64,000 bases of DNA from Pseudomonas sp. G.S.17 (GTDB lineage Bacteria > Pseudomonadota > Gammaproteobacteria > Pseudomonadales > Pseudomonadaceae). The stretch spans positions 124,001 through 188,000 of the forward strand of contig NZ_CP151076.1 in the NCBI RefSeq assembly GCF_038096165.1. The letters are read 5' to 3'. This document shows, piece after piece, positions 46,459 through 54,791 of the stretch (positions are counted from its first letter, which is position 1; each line of letters begins with the position of its first letter). The notes beneath the pieces were generated by a model, which made no database searches, was not told where the DNA came from, and saw nothing but the letters and a program-made list of their open reading frames with translations. The translations under genes and the position numbers were made by a program.

Positions 46459-47130
46459 TTACTGGCGAAACGCCTCCAGACCTTTCACCTGTTGCCCCGC
46501 CTCGAAATTACCCTCGGCCAGCCAGCCCTCGAATGCGTTTTGCAGTTCAGGCCATTCGCTGTCGAGTATTGAATACCAGGCGGTGTTGCGGTTCTGGCCT
46601 TTGACGACCATGTGCTGGCGGAAGGTGCCTTCGTAACTGAAGCCGAAACGCTCGGCGGCGCGTTTGGAGCGGGCGTTGTCGCCGTTGCATTTCCATTCCA
46701 GGCGACGGTTGCCCAGTGCGAAGGATTCCTTGGCGAGCAGGTAAATCGCCTCGGTGCCTTTGGGCGTGCGCTGCATGGCGGCGCCGAAGGTGACGTGGCC
46801 GATCTCGATGCGGCCATGGGCCGGAACAATGGACATCAGGCTCAGGATGCCATCCACCGCGCCAGTCGCCTGATCGACGATGGCGTAGAACCACGGATCG
46901 GTGTCTGCAGCATGGCGCGCCAGCCAGGCGTTGAATTCTTCACGCTGATAAAACGGACCGTAAGGCAGGTAATCCCAGAGCTTGGGGTCTGAGTTCGGGC
47001 CTTCCAGCGCCGTCCACAATGCGTCGCTGTGGCGCGCGGTGTCGAGTTTTTCCAGGCGAATGAAGCGCCCTTCAAGGGTCTTGCTGTTTGGTAGATTGGC
47101 CGGTTGCCAGTGCAGTTCATCGTTCGACAT
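46459..47130 (-). CDS. GNAT-family N-acetyltransferase, RimJ/RimL type
   Basis: The protein has 223 residues from the ATG at 47130. It opens LEGRFIRLEKLDTARHSDAL and has YAIVDQATGAVDGILSLM, IEIGHVTFGAAMQRTPKGTE and NARSKRAAERFGFSYEGTFR, the acetyl-CoA site of the GNAT fold, and ends with WYSILDSEWPEL. The substrate is unknown. It is the last of a three-gene unit with a second GNAT and a PaiB-like protein, 11 bp behind the neighbouring stop-start junction. Confidence 0.88.
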   Translation of the reverse strand: MSNDELHWQPANLPNSKTLEGRFIRLEKLDTARHSDALWTALEGPNSDPKLWDYLPYGPFYQREEFNAWLARHAADTDPWFYAIVDQATGAVDGILSLMSIVPAHGRIEIGHVTFGAAMQRTPKGTEAIYLLAKESFALGNRRLEWKCNGDNARSKRAAERFGFSYEGTFRQHMVVKGQNRNTAWYSILDSEWPELQNAFEGWLAEGNFEAGQQVKGLEAFRQ

Positions 47131-47141
47131 GGGCAGACTTC

Positions 47142-47588
47142 CTAAAGCATTTTGCGAAATTGAATGTAGCCGGGGCGCTCAGCGATACGCTCGTACAGTT
47201 GAATCGCGGTGGCGTTGGTTTCGTGGGTCAGCCAATGGACTTTGTCGCAACCGGCGGCTTTTGCCGTCGCGTAAACGTGCTCGATCAACAAACGCCCAAC
47301 GCCTGTGCCGCGTGCTTGCGGCGCGACGATCAGGTCTTGAAGGTAACACGCGTTGGCGATGCTCCAGTTCGAGCGGTGGTAGATGAAATGCACCATGCCG
47401 ACCGCCTGGCCATCTTTCCAGGCCAGCGCAGCGTTGGTCGGCTCGTTCAAATCGAGCAGGCGTTGCCAGGTGGATTCGCTGACGCTGTCCGGCAGTTGCG
47501 TTTTGTAGAACTGCAAATACGCCTGCCAGAGCGGCAGCCAGGCGGCGTGATCTTGCGCGGTGACGGGGCGGATCTGAATATCGGTCAC
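47142..47588 (-). CDS. GNAT-family N-acetyltransferase
   Basis: The protein has 148 residues. The start is a GTG at 47588, behind AAGGAGA at six bases. The acetyl-CoA motif A reads LQDLIVAPQARGTGVGRLLI, followed by HWLTHETNATAIQLYERIAE. It resembles small single-domain enzymes that acetylate amines or antibiotics. The PaiB-like gene lies 11 bp before it, a pairing that recalls the PaiA-PaiB operon of Bacillus, where PaiA is a polyamine acetyltransferase. Confidence 0.88.
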   Translation of the reverse strand: MTDIQIRPVTAQDHAAWLPLWQAYLQFYKTQLPDSVSESTWQRLLDLNEPTNAALAWKDGQAVGMVHFIYHRSNWSIANACYLQDLIVAPQARGTGVGRLLIEHVYATAKAAGCDKVHWLTHETNATAIQLYERIAERPGYIQFRKML

Positions 47589-47599
47589 AACATTCTCCT

Positions 47600-48223
47600 T
47601 CAGCTCATCAGGTGAGCGAGTTCCTGGTCTTTGAGATCAGCGCTGGCAGCCAGACCGTCGCGAACACCCGCGACGTCAGCGGCTGAGCGGTTCTGGCCAA
47701 GCTTGCGTTTGCCTTCCAGGCGTTCGATGGGCAGCGTGAAACCGACAATGGCGCCGAGCATTTTTTCGATGTAATCGGCGGGCGCGTCGGCGACTGTCCA
47801 AGGACTGGCGCGGCCGGCTTCATGTTTGTCGGTCAAGCCGCTGACCACTTCCAGCAGGCGCGCAGCATCGGTGAACACTTCGGCAACTCCGTAAGCGTGT
47901 ATGGCGATGTAATTCCAGGTGGGCACCACTTTGCCGTGCTCGGGTTTGGCCGGATAAAACGACGGGCTGACGTAAGCGTCTGCGCCGGGGAAAATCACCA
48001 TAACCTGCGCGCCCTTGGCCAGCGCCTGACATTGCGGATTGGCCTTGGCCAAATGCCCGTAAAGCGTGCCGTTTGCGCCTTGCTCGGGGCGTAACAGTAA
48101 TGGCAGATGACTGGCCTGGATTCCGGCGTCGTCGCTGGTGACCAGAATCGCCAGGCGAGTGTGTTCCATCAGCCCGTGCAGACGGGTGAGGTCGTCATCT
48201 TTGAAAGCAGCCGGCGTGTACAT
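47600..48223 (-). CDS. PaiB-type FMN-binding protein (negative regulator family)
   Basis: The protein has 207 residues from the ATG at 48223, behind AAGGAG. The family pattern is clear: MYTPAAFKDDDLTRLHGLME, HLPLLLRPEQGANGTLYGHL, ANPQC, VIFPGADAYVSPSFYPAKPE, VPTWNYIAIHAYG and LEGKRKLGQNRSAAD. It has an FMN-binding split-barrel fold related to pyridoxamine-phosphate oxidase. Some members affect sporulation or protease genes in Bacillus; the function here is unknown. It is the first gene of the unit with two acetyltransferases, divergent from the MocR regulator, which is a likely controller. Confidence 0.9.
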   Translation of the reverse strand: MYTPAAFKDDDLTRLHGLMEHTRLAILVTSDDAGIQASHLPLLLRPEQGANGTLYGHLAKANPQCQALAKGAQVMVIFPGADAYVSPSFYPAKPEHGKVVPTWNYIAIHAYGVAEVFTDAARLLEVVSGLTDKHEAGRASPWTVADAPADYIEKMLGAIVGFTLPIERLEGKRKLGQNRSAADVAGVRDGLAASADLKDQELAHLMS

Positions 48224-48311
48224 GAAATTCTCCTTGGCGAATGGAGTAATCCTAGGCAGCCTATTGGTTCGATGTAAGAGCCATTACTGGCGAATTTGAT
48301 AGGACCAATTC

Positions 48312-49859
48312 ATGTCTGAGCGTCCGCTGTCTTTCCCCTTCAATCTGGCAGGCATCGAGCTGGACCGCCGCCACGGTTTGAGTCGTCAGCTGTATGAAGC
48401 GTTACGGCAGCGGATTCTCGATGGGCGTCTGAGCAGCGGCACGCGTTTGCCTGCCAGCCGGGATCTGGCGGAGTCGTTGTCCATTTCGCGAAACAGCGTG
48501 ATGCGCGCCTACGATCAGCTCTACGCGGAGGGTTTCACCGACGGGCGAATTGGCGACGGCACTTATGTGGCCTTGTTGCCCGACAAGACCATCCTGCTGA
48601 AAAAATTATCCACAAAACCATCCACAGGCTTATCAACAAGGTTACCCACAACCTTATCCACAAATTGCCGCGAAACGGGTGAGAGTGCGCCCGAAGAAGT
48701 TATCCACAGCGCGGCGCTGGAATTACTCAAGCGTCACCATCTGCATAAGCCGTCAAAGGGCGCGCCACGGGCATTCCGGGTGGGCATTCCCGCTTTCGAT
48801 CTGTTCCCGTTTGCCGTTTGGGGCAAGCTGCACGCGGCTTTTTGGCGAAAACCCGACTTGCAGACTCTGGGTTACGGCGAAGCTGCGGGGGATTGGCGAC
48901 TGCGGGAATTGATCGCCGTGTATTTGCGCACTTCAAGAGGTTTGCAGTGCACGGCTGAGCAAATAGTAATCACCAGCGGCGCGCAGCAGGCGATTAGCCT
49001 TTGTGCACAGCTGCTGATCGAGGCGGGCGATGGCGTCGCTATCGAAAATCCGGGCTATCGCGCGGCCGGCCATGCGTTTGCCATTGCCGGGGCAAAACTG
49101 CAGGGCATTTCAGTGGACGGCGAGGGTATGTGCAGCGCGGAACTTCAGCACAGCGCCTGCAAACTGGCGTACGTGACGCCCTCGCATCAGTATCCAACCG
49201 GCGTGGTAATGAGCCTGGCGCGACGCCTGGATCTGTTGGCCTGGGCGGAGAAAAACCAGAGCTGGATCGTCGAGGACGACTACGACGGTGAGTACCGTTA
49301 CAGCGGCGCGCCCTTGGCGCCATTGGCGGCGCTGGATCGTTTTGGTCGGGTGTTGTATGTCGGCACGTTCGGCAAGATCGCCTACCCGGCACTGCGGCTG
49401 GGCTATCTGGTTTTACCGGTCGGCCTGGTGGAGCCGTTCAGCCAGCGGCGTGCCGTGGACATGCGCCATTCGGAGGTCAGCACCCAGGCAGTGATGGCTG
49501 AATTTATCGCCTCCGGCCACTTCCAGCGCCACATCCGCCGCATGCGCCGCGCCGCGTTGAATCGACGCGACGCGTTGCTGGCCGGTTGGCCCGAAGACCT
49601 GCGCGGTTGCAGCCCGATGCCCAAAGTCGTCGCCGGGCTGCACGTTGCGGTGCGGGTGGACAGCCTCGCCAGGGAAAAGGAGCTGATCGAGAAAGCCGAA
49701 CGCGTCGGCGTCGAAATCACTCCGCTCAGCGATTATTGGCTGCCGGACTCCAGCGAACCTGTGGATAACCGCGCCGGATTGGTGCTGGGGTTCGCGGCGG
49801 TGCCCGAGGCGGATATTGACGTGGCGCTGGAGAAGTTGCGGGCGATTTGGGGGGATTGA
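48312..49859 (+). CDS. MocR-family regulator (GntR helix-turn-helix with PLP aminotransferase domain)
   Basis: The protein has 515 residues from the ATG at 48312. The winged helix (LSRQLYEALRQRILDGRL, LPASRDLAESLSISRNSVMR) covers about 15-85. A linker rich in Leu, Ser and Thr follows (about 98-120). The fold-type I aminotransferase domain has GAQQAISLCAQLLIEAGD, AYVTPSHQYPTGVVMSL, EDDYDGEYRY and the PLP Lys at 355 in VGTFGKIAYPALRLGYL. Such proteins regulate PLP synthesis, GABA or taurine use. It is divergent from the PaiB/acetyltransferase unit across 88 bp. The linker is encoded by an unusual 12-bp DNA repeat (48606-48662). Confidence 0.92.
   Translation: MSERPLSFPFNLAGIELDRRHGLSRQLYEALRQRILDGRLSSGTRLPASRDLAESLSISRNSVMRAYDQLYAEGFTDGRIGDGTYVALLPDKTILLKKLSTKPSTGLSTRLPTTLSTNCRETGESAPEEVIHSAALELLKRHHLHKPSKGAPRAFRVGIPAFDLFPFAVWGKLHAAFWRKPDLQTLGYGEAAGDWRLRELIAVYLRTSRGLQCTAEQIVITSGAQQAISLCAQLLIEAGDGVAIENPGYRAAGHAFAIAGAKLQGISVDGEGMCSAELQHSACKLAYVTPSHQYPTGVVMSLARRLDLLAWAEKNQSWIVEDDYDGEYRYSGAPLAPLAALDRFGRVLYVGTFGKIAYPALRLGYLVLPVGLVEPFSQRRAVDMRHSEVSTQAVMAEFIASGHFQRHIRRMRRAALNRRDALLAGWPEDLRGCSPMPKVVAGLHVAVRVDSLAREKELIEKAERVGVEITPLSDYWLPDSSEPVDNRAGLVLGFAAVPEADIDVALEKLRAIWGD
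48606..48708 (+). repeat. 12-bp minisatellite with DnaA-box-like units inside the MocR gene
   Basis: Five 9-mers start exactly 12 bp apart: TTATCCACA (48606), CCATCCACA (48618), TTATCAACA (48630), TTACCCACA (48642) and TTATCCACA (48654). A sixth copy, TTATCCACA, lies at 48700. Three are perfect matches to the DnaA box TTATNCACA. The repeat encodes a (L/P)(S/P)Tx linker. It may simply be a coding repeat; see findings. Confidence 0.85.
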
Positions 49860-49874
49860 GGCTGGAATGCATTG

Positions 49875-50135
49875 CGTAGGACCGGCTTTAGCCGGGAGGA
49901 GGCCAGTTCATTCACAGCAGCGTCGCCGTCAGAACCTTCGCCCTCCCGGCTAAAGCCGGTCCTACGGGTTGTAGCGGCGGAGCCTATGGATAATCGCGTC
50001 GGATTGGTCCGGGCTTTGCGCGGATTGAGGCTGGAATGCATTGCGTAGGACCGGCTTTAGCCGGGAGGAGGCCAGTTCATTCACAGCAGCGTCGTCGCCA
50101 GAACCTTCGCCCTCCCGGCTGAAGCCGGTCCTACG
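49875..50135. repeat. Two class B REPINs in a 169-bp tandem duplication
   Basis: REPINs at 49875-49966 and 50044-50135 have arms CGTAGGACCGGCTTTAGCCG and inverted partners, with nearly identical spacers. The stretch 49980-50040 between them resembles the end of the MocR gene (49758-49874) with an internal deletion, so the second unit arose by duplication of the gene tail plus REPIN. This accounts for nearly all of the 334-bp gap before the YeeE gene. Confidence 0.88.
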
Positions 50136-50193
50136 GGTAGTAGTCGGGTTTAGCGATATAATCGCCGCCATTACCTTCCAACCGAGACTTCTC

Positions 50194-51405
50194 ATGACTA
50201 CTTCTCTTGCTGCGGCTCCCGCGCGCAAGCCGGGTGCGGCGTTGATTGCCGCGTTTTTGTTGTTGTTCGCGGCGATGTTTCTGCTCAGCAGTGTCGGCGT
50301 TCGCCAGGTGCTGTTGCTGATTGTCGGCGCGGCGCTGGGTTTGACGCTGTATCACGCGGCCTTTGGTTTCACGTCAGCTTGGCGGGTGTTCATCCGGGAG
50401 CGTCGTGGCGCGGGGCTGCGGGCGCAGATGGTGATGTTGGCCATCGCCGTGGTGCTGTTCTTCCCGGCGTTGGGCGCAGGTACTTTGTTTGGTCAACCGG
50501 TTACCGGTCTGGTCGCGCCAGCTGGCGTGTCCGTGGTGTTCGGCGCGTTCATCTTCGGCATTGGCATGCAGATGGGCGGCGGCTGCGCGTCGGGCACGCT
50601 GTTTACCGCTGGTGGCGGCAATGCGCGGATGCTGGTGACGTTGCTGTTCTTCATCATCGGTTCGTTGATCGCCACGCATCACGTCGACTGGTGGTTCTCG
50701 CTGCCGTCGTTCCCGGCGACCTCCATCGTGAAAAGCTTCGGTGTGCTTCCGGCATTGGTGCTCAGTCTGGCGGTGTTTGCCTTGATCGCCTTCATCACCC
50801 TGCGTCTGGAGAAGCGCCGTCACGGCCAACTGGAAGCCGCGGTGACCAGCGAGCACGTCGGGCTGCGGCGTTTCCTGCACGGCCCATGGCCGCTGGTGTG
50901 GGGCGCGATAGGTCTGGCGTTGCTCAATTACGCAACCCTGGCACTGGCCGGGCGTCCTTGGGGGATCACTTCGGCGTTCGCCTTGTGGGGCGCGAAGGTT
51001 GCCGGCGGGCTGGGTGTTGATGTCGGCAGCTGGGCGTTCTGGCAGATGCCGGCAAACGCCAAGGCGCTGGCTGCTCCGGTGTGGCAAGACATTACCAGCG
51101 TGATGGACATCGGCATCATGATCGGCGCGCTGCTGGCAGCTGGATTGGCGGGACGCTTCGCGCCGAACCTGAAGATTCCTGCTCGCTCGTTGTTGGCGGC
51201 AGTGATCGGCGGTTTGCTGCTGGGCTACGGCTCGCGTCTGGCCTACGGCTGCAACATCGGCGCGTACTTCAGTGGCATCGCCTCCGGCAGCCTGCATGGC
51301 TGGTTGTGGTTGGTGGCGGCGTACGTCGGAAACGTGGTCGGCGTGAAATTCCGCCCGTTCTTTTTTGTCGGCGAACGGCCGCAGGTTGGGTTGACGGGTT
51401 GCTGA
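50194..51405 (+). CDS. YeeE/YedE-family transporter (thiosulfate/sulfur-compound uptake)
   Basis: The start is the ATG at 50194 (MTTSLAAAPARKPGAALIAA), giving 403 residues; the longer upstream frame runs through the REPIN. About ten membrane segments are visible. The paired family motifs are both present: IGMQMGGGCASGTLFTAGGG in the first half and YGCNIGAYFSGIASGSLHG in the second, each with its functional Cys. The homolog of known structure (TsuA) imports thiosulfate. No TusA/SirA-like partner gene is adjacent. Confidence 0.9.
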   Translation: MTTSLAAAPARKPGAALIAAFLLLFAAMFLLSSVGVRQVLLLIVGAALGLTLYHAAFGFTSAWRVFIRERRGAGLRAQMVMLAIAVVLFFPALGAGTLFGQPVTGLVAPAGVSVVFGAFIFGIGMQMGGGCASGTLFTAGGGNARMLVTLLFFIIGSLIATHHVDWWFSLPSFPATSIVKSFGVLPALVLSLAVFALIAFITLRLEKRRHGQLEAAVTSEHVGLRRFLHGPWPLVWGAIGLALLNYATLALAGRPWGITSAFALWGAKVAGGLGVDVGSWAFWQMPANAKALAAPVWQDITSVMDIGIMIGALLAAGLAGRFAPNLKIPARSLLAAVIGGLLLGYGSRLAYGCNIGAYFSGIASGSLHGWLWLVAAYVGNVVGVKFRPFFFVGERPQVGLTGC

Positions 51406-51418
51406 GCCACACAATCTG

Positions 51419-51525
51419 TTGGAGCGAGGATTGTTGTAGGACCGGCTTTAGCCGGGAGGGCATTTTTGACGCCCTCGCGACTAAAGTCGCTCCTACGGCC
51501 GGTTCGCCAGCAAGCTCGCTCCCAC
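51419..51525. repeat. Nested REPs: class B inside class A
   Basis: An outer class A pair (about 51419-51433 and 51502-51525, TTGGAGCGAGGATTG and TTCGCCAGCAAGCTCGCTCC) encloses an inner pair 51436-51495 (GTAGGACCGGCTTTAGCCGG against GCGACTAAAGTCGCTCCTAC). It lies between the convergent YeeE and transketolase genes. Confidence 0.75.
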
Positions 51526-51528
51526 ACG

Positions 51529-53613
51529 TTATTTGCTGATCTGCTCCTTCGCCAGCTTCACGATGTTCTCCACAGTGAAGCCAAACCTGGCTTGCAGTTT
51601 GTCGATGGGTGCTGAGGCACCGAAAGTATTCATGACCACTTTGGCGCCAGTGTTGCCCACGTAGCGATCCCAGCCCATCGGTCCTGCCTGTTCCACGGCA
51701 ACCCGCGCAGTAACGCTGGGCGGGAACACGCTGTCGCGGTAGTTCTGATCCTGATCCTCGAACAATTCCCAGCTCGGCATCGAGACCACGCGTGCGGCGA
51801 TGCCTTCTGCCTTCAGCTGCTCGTAAGCCTGCACGGTCATGCCGACTTCACTGCCGGTGGCGATCAGAATCACCTGCGGTTCACCTTCCTGGGCATCGGC
51901 CAGCACGTACGCGCCTTGCGCAACACCTTCGGCCGAGGCGTACTGATTACGATCCAAAGTAGGCATCGGCTGCCGCGACAGGATGAGGCACGAAGGTCGG
52001 TTGGTCTGGGCGAGAGCGATTTTCCAGGCCTGCACGGTTTCGTTGGCATCACCCGGACGCAAGGTCAGCACGCCCGGCGTGGCACGCAATTGGGTGAGTT
52101 GCTCGATAGGTTGGTGCGTCGGGCCATCTTCGCCGACCCCGATGGAGTCATGGGTGAACACGAAAATCACCGGCAACTCCATGATCGACGCCAGACGGAT
52201 CGGCGGCTTCATGTAGTCGCTGAACACCAGGAACGTCGAGGTGTAAGGCCGCACGTAAGACAACGCCATGCCATTGGCAATGGAGCCCATCGCGTGTTCG
52301 CGGATGCCGAAGTGCAGGTTGCGTCCGCTGTAGTCCTTCGCCGAATAACTGCCCGCACCCTCAAATGTCAGGTTGGTCTTGGTCGAAGGCGAGAGATCCG
52401 CCGAGCCGCCCAGCAGCCACGGGATTTTCGCCGCGAATGCATTGAGCACCTTGCCACCGGAAGCCCGGGTCGCGAGGCCTTTGGCGTCGGTTTCGAAGGT
52501 TTCCAGCTCATCCTGCCATTGCTCCGGCATCTCGCCAGCGCGCATGCGGTGCAATTGATCAGCCAACTGCGGATCGCTGCGTTTCAGTTCGTTGAGCGTG
52601 CCTTCCCAGGCCTCAAAAGTGCCAGCGTTGCGGCGGATCAGACTCTCGCGCAGGCAATCACGGGCTTCTTCGGGGACGAGGAAACTGGAGTTCTCATCCC
52701 AGCCATAGAATTTTTTGGTCAGCTTGATCTCGTCAGCGCCGAGGGGTTCGCCGTGGGCGGCGGCGGTGTTGTGTTTGTGCGGCGAGCCGTAGCCGATCAC
52801 GCTGTCGACCACGATCAGGGTCGGCGCATCGTCGGTCTGCTTGAAGACTTCGATGGCTCGGGCCAGCGCTGCGGCGTTGTTGGCATCGGTGACATGCAGG
52901 GTATTCCAGCCATAGCCTTCGAAGCGGGTCTGCACGTCTTCGCTGAACGCCAGCTCGGTGTGGCCTTCGATGCTGATGGTGTTGTTGTCGTAAATCCAGC
53001 ACAGGTTGGACAGTTTCAAGTGCCCGGCCATGGACGCAGCCTCGGCGGTCACGCCTTCCATCATGTCGCCGTCGCCGCAAAGCACGTAGACGCTGTAGTC
53101 GAAAAGAGTCTTCTGCGGGCGGTTGAAACGCTCCGCCAGCCAGCGCTCAGCCATGGCCATGCCCACGCTATTGGCGCAGCCCTGGCCGAGCGGGCCGGTG
53201 GTGGTCTCCACGCCCGTGGTCATGCGGTATTCCGGATGACCGGGCGTCTTGGAGTCGAGCTGACGGAATTGCTCGATGTCTTCCAGGCTCACGGCCGGTT
53301 TGCCGGACGGGTTGCCGTGTTCGTCGATTTCGATAACGCCTGCCAGATGCAGCAATGAATACAGCAGCATCGAGGCGTGGCCGACTGACAGCACGAAGCG
53401 GTCGCGATTTGGCCAGTCGGGATGGTCAGGGTGATAACGCAAAAACCGGTTCCACAGCGTGTAGCCCACGGGAGCCAGCGCCATGGGCGTGCCAGGGTGG
53501 CCGGAGTTGGCCTTCTGCACGGCATCCATGGCCAGTGTGCGGATGGTGTTGATACACAGTTGGTCGCGTGCGGTGCTTTGTTCGATGGAGATTGACGTTG
53601 AAGACGAGCCCAT
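51529..53613 (-). CDS. tkt: Transketolase
   Basis: The start is the ATG at 53613 (MGSSSTSISIEQSTARDQLC), with GAGGG upstream, giving 694 residues, some 30 more than the usual 665. Thiamine-diphosphate motifs are intact: ANSGHPGTPMALAPVGYTLW, GHASMLLYSLLHL, TGPLGQG, CGDGDMMEG, DNNTISIEGH, HFGIREHAMG and VGEDGPTHQPIEQL. It exchanges two-carbon units in the pentose-phosphate pathway. In Pseudomonas the main tktA is usually next to epd/pgk; this copy stands alone between a transporter and a channel gene, so it is probably a second paralog. Confidence 0.93.
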   Translation of the reverse strand: MGSSSTSISIEQSTARDQLCINTIRTLAMDAVQKANSGHPGTPMALAPVGYTLWNRFLRYHPDHPDWPNRDRFVLSVGHASMLLYSLLHLAGVIEIDEHGNPSGKPAVSLEDIEQFRQLDSKTPGHPEYRMTTGVETTTGPLGQGCANSVGMAMAERWLAERFNRPQKTLFDYSVYVLCGDGDMMEGVTAEAASMAGHLKLSNLCWIYDNNTISIEGHTELAFSEDVQTRFEGYGWNTLHVTDANNAAALARAIEVFKQTDDAPTLIVVDSVIGYGSPHKHNTAAAHGEPLGADEIKLTKKFYGWDENSSFLVPEEARDCLRESLIRRNAGTFEAWEGTLNELKRSDPQLADQLHRMRAGEMPEQWQDELETFETDAKGLATRASGGKVLNAFAAKIPWLLGGSADLSPSTKTNLTFEGAGSYSAKDYSGRNLHFGIREHAMGSIANGMALSYVRPYTSTFLVFSDYMKPPIRLASIMELPVIFVFTHDSIGVGEDGPTHQPIEQLTQLRATPGVLTLRPGDANETVQAWKIALAQTNRPSCLILSRQPMPTLDRNQYASAEGVAQGAYVLADAQEGEPQVILIATGSEVGMTVQAYEQLKAEGIAARVVSMPSWELFEDQDQNYRDSVFPPSVTARVAVEQAGPMGWDRYVGNTGAKVVMNTFGASAPIDKLQARFGFTVENIVKLAKEQISK

Positions 53614-53853
53614 TGAATTTACCCTCGGTGACGTGCTGCTGAACATCCAGATAAGTGTGGAGCACATCCGGGGGTGGTTTGTTCCTTGAAGTTTTTGTTT
53701 CCCGAAGCTGGGCGGCGAGTGGTCGTGTGTCACAGATTCGCGCGAAACTTAAACGATTCAGTGGTTTCTGCCCCCGCGTGCGAACCATATGCCGCAAAGA
53801 CATTCGAAGCAGGGTATCGGCGTGTATTACGCAGTAGCCATGAGGTAGCCCCA

Positions 53854-54738
53854 TTGCAGCAAGCGATCATCGAGAAATACCGATTTCTGATTAAAGCCAT
53901 TGGCTACGTCGGCTGGTCGTTGTTCTGGCTGTTGATCTGGGATGTGATCGTCACGGTCGACTTCATGCTGTTTCTGGATCGCAAGATCAGCTTGCCCGCG
54001 CTGCCACTGACGTTGCTGGGTTCGGCACTGGTAGTGCTGACCAGTTTTCGCAACTCCAGCGCGTACAACCGCTGGTGGGAAGCGCGCACGTTGTGGGGCG
54101 CACTGGTCAATAATTCCCGCAGCTTCGCCAGGCAAGTGCTGACGCTGATCGAGGATGACGGCGACATCAATCCGGCCAAGGCTGTGCTGCTGCGTCGGCA
54201 TGTGGCCTACGTGAAATGCCTGTCCGCGCATTTGAAGGGCGGTTCATGCGGCGAGGAGGTGCAATCGCTGATCACCCGCGAGGAATATTCGCGGCGCTAC
54301 GACACCAACAACTTCCCCAACGACGTGCTCAATGCGTCGGCTGCGCTGCTCGCCAAGGAATACGAGGCCGGTTGCCTGGACAGCATTCGGCTGGCACGCA
54401 TCGAGACGACGCTGGTGGAAATTTCCAACTGCCAGGGCGGCATGGAACGGATCGCCAATACGCCGTTGCCTTACCCGTACGTGGCGTTTCCGCGCCTGTT
54501 CATCAGCCTGTTCTGCGTGATCGTGCCGATTGGTCTGGTGGATACGCTGGGCTGGTTCACGCCGCTGGCCTCCACCGTGGTCGGCTTCATGCTGCTGGCC
54601 ATCGAAAAAATCGGCACCGACCTGCAAAGCCCGTTCAGCGCCAGCGAACACGAAATCCAGATGACCGCGCTGTGCGACAACATCGAACGCAACCTGGATT
54701 CAATGCTCAGAGATGCGCGGGTGGAGAGTACGGTTTGA
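53854..54738 (+). CDS. Bestrophin-like anion channel (YneE family)
   Basis: I place the start at the TTG at 53854 because GAGGTAG precedes it by six bases and no ATG is available; this gives 294 residues. Helices at about 14-32 and 40-60 are followed by FRNSSAYNRWWEARTLWGAL, the signature of the family. Further on come GGMERIANTPLPYPYVAF, RLFISLFCVIVPIGLVD and GTDLQSPFSASEHEIQMTAL. Bacterial bestrophins form pentameric ion channels in the inner membrane. The gene is divergent from tkt. Confidence 0.88.
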   Translation: MQQAIIEKYRFLIKAIGYVGWSLFWLLIWDVIVTVDFMLFLDRKISLPALPLTLLGSALVVLTSFRNSSAYNRWWEARTLWGALVNNSRSFARQVLTLIEDDGDINPAKAVLLRRHVAYVKCLSAHLKGGSCGEEVQSLITREEYSRRYDTNNFPNDVLNASAALLAKEYEAGCLDSIRLARIETTLVEISNCQGGMERIANTPLPYPYVAFPRLFISLFCVIVPIGLVDTLGWFTPLASTVVGFMLLAIEKIGTDLQSPFSASEHEIQMTALCDNIERNLDSMLRDARVESTV

Positions 54739-54762
54739 GTCGAAACGCCGCCCGCCCTTAAC

Positions 54763-54783
54763 GTAGGAGGGGACTTGTCCTAC
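54763..54783. other. Small class C hairpin between convergent genes
   Basis: GTAGGA and TCCTAC arms enclose GGGGACTTG, the same core as the class C REP array at 38931. It separates the 3' ends of the bestrophin and LysR genes and could serve as a bidirectional terminator. Confidence 0.55.
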
Positions 54784-54791
54784 AGGCCACC

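Noticed and set aside
48606..48708. The DnaA-box cluster considered as a replication origin
   Set aside because: It lies within a coding gene, has no AT-rich unwinding region, and none of dnaA, dnaN or gyrB is nearby.
51916..53358. A 480-codon frame opposite transketolase
   Set aside because: The transketolase motifs are complete on the other strand and this frame resembles nothing known.
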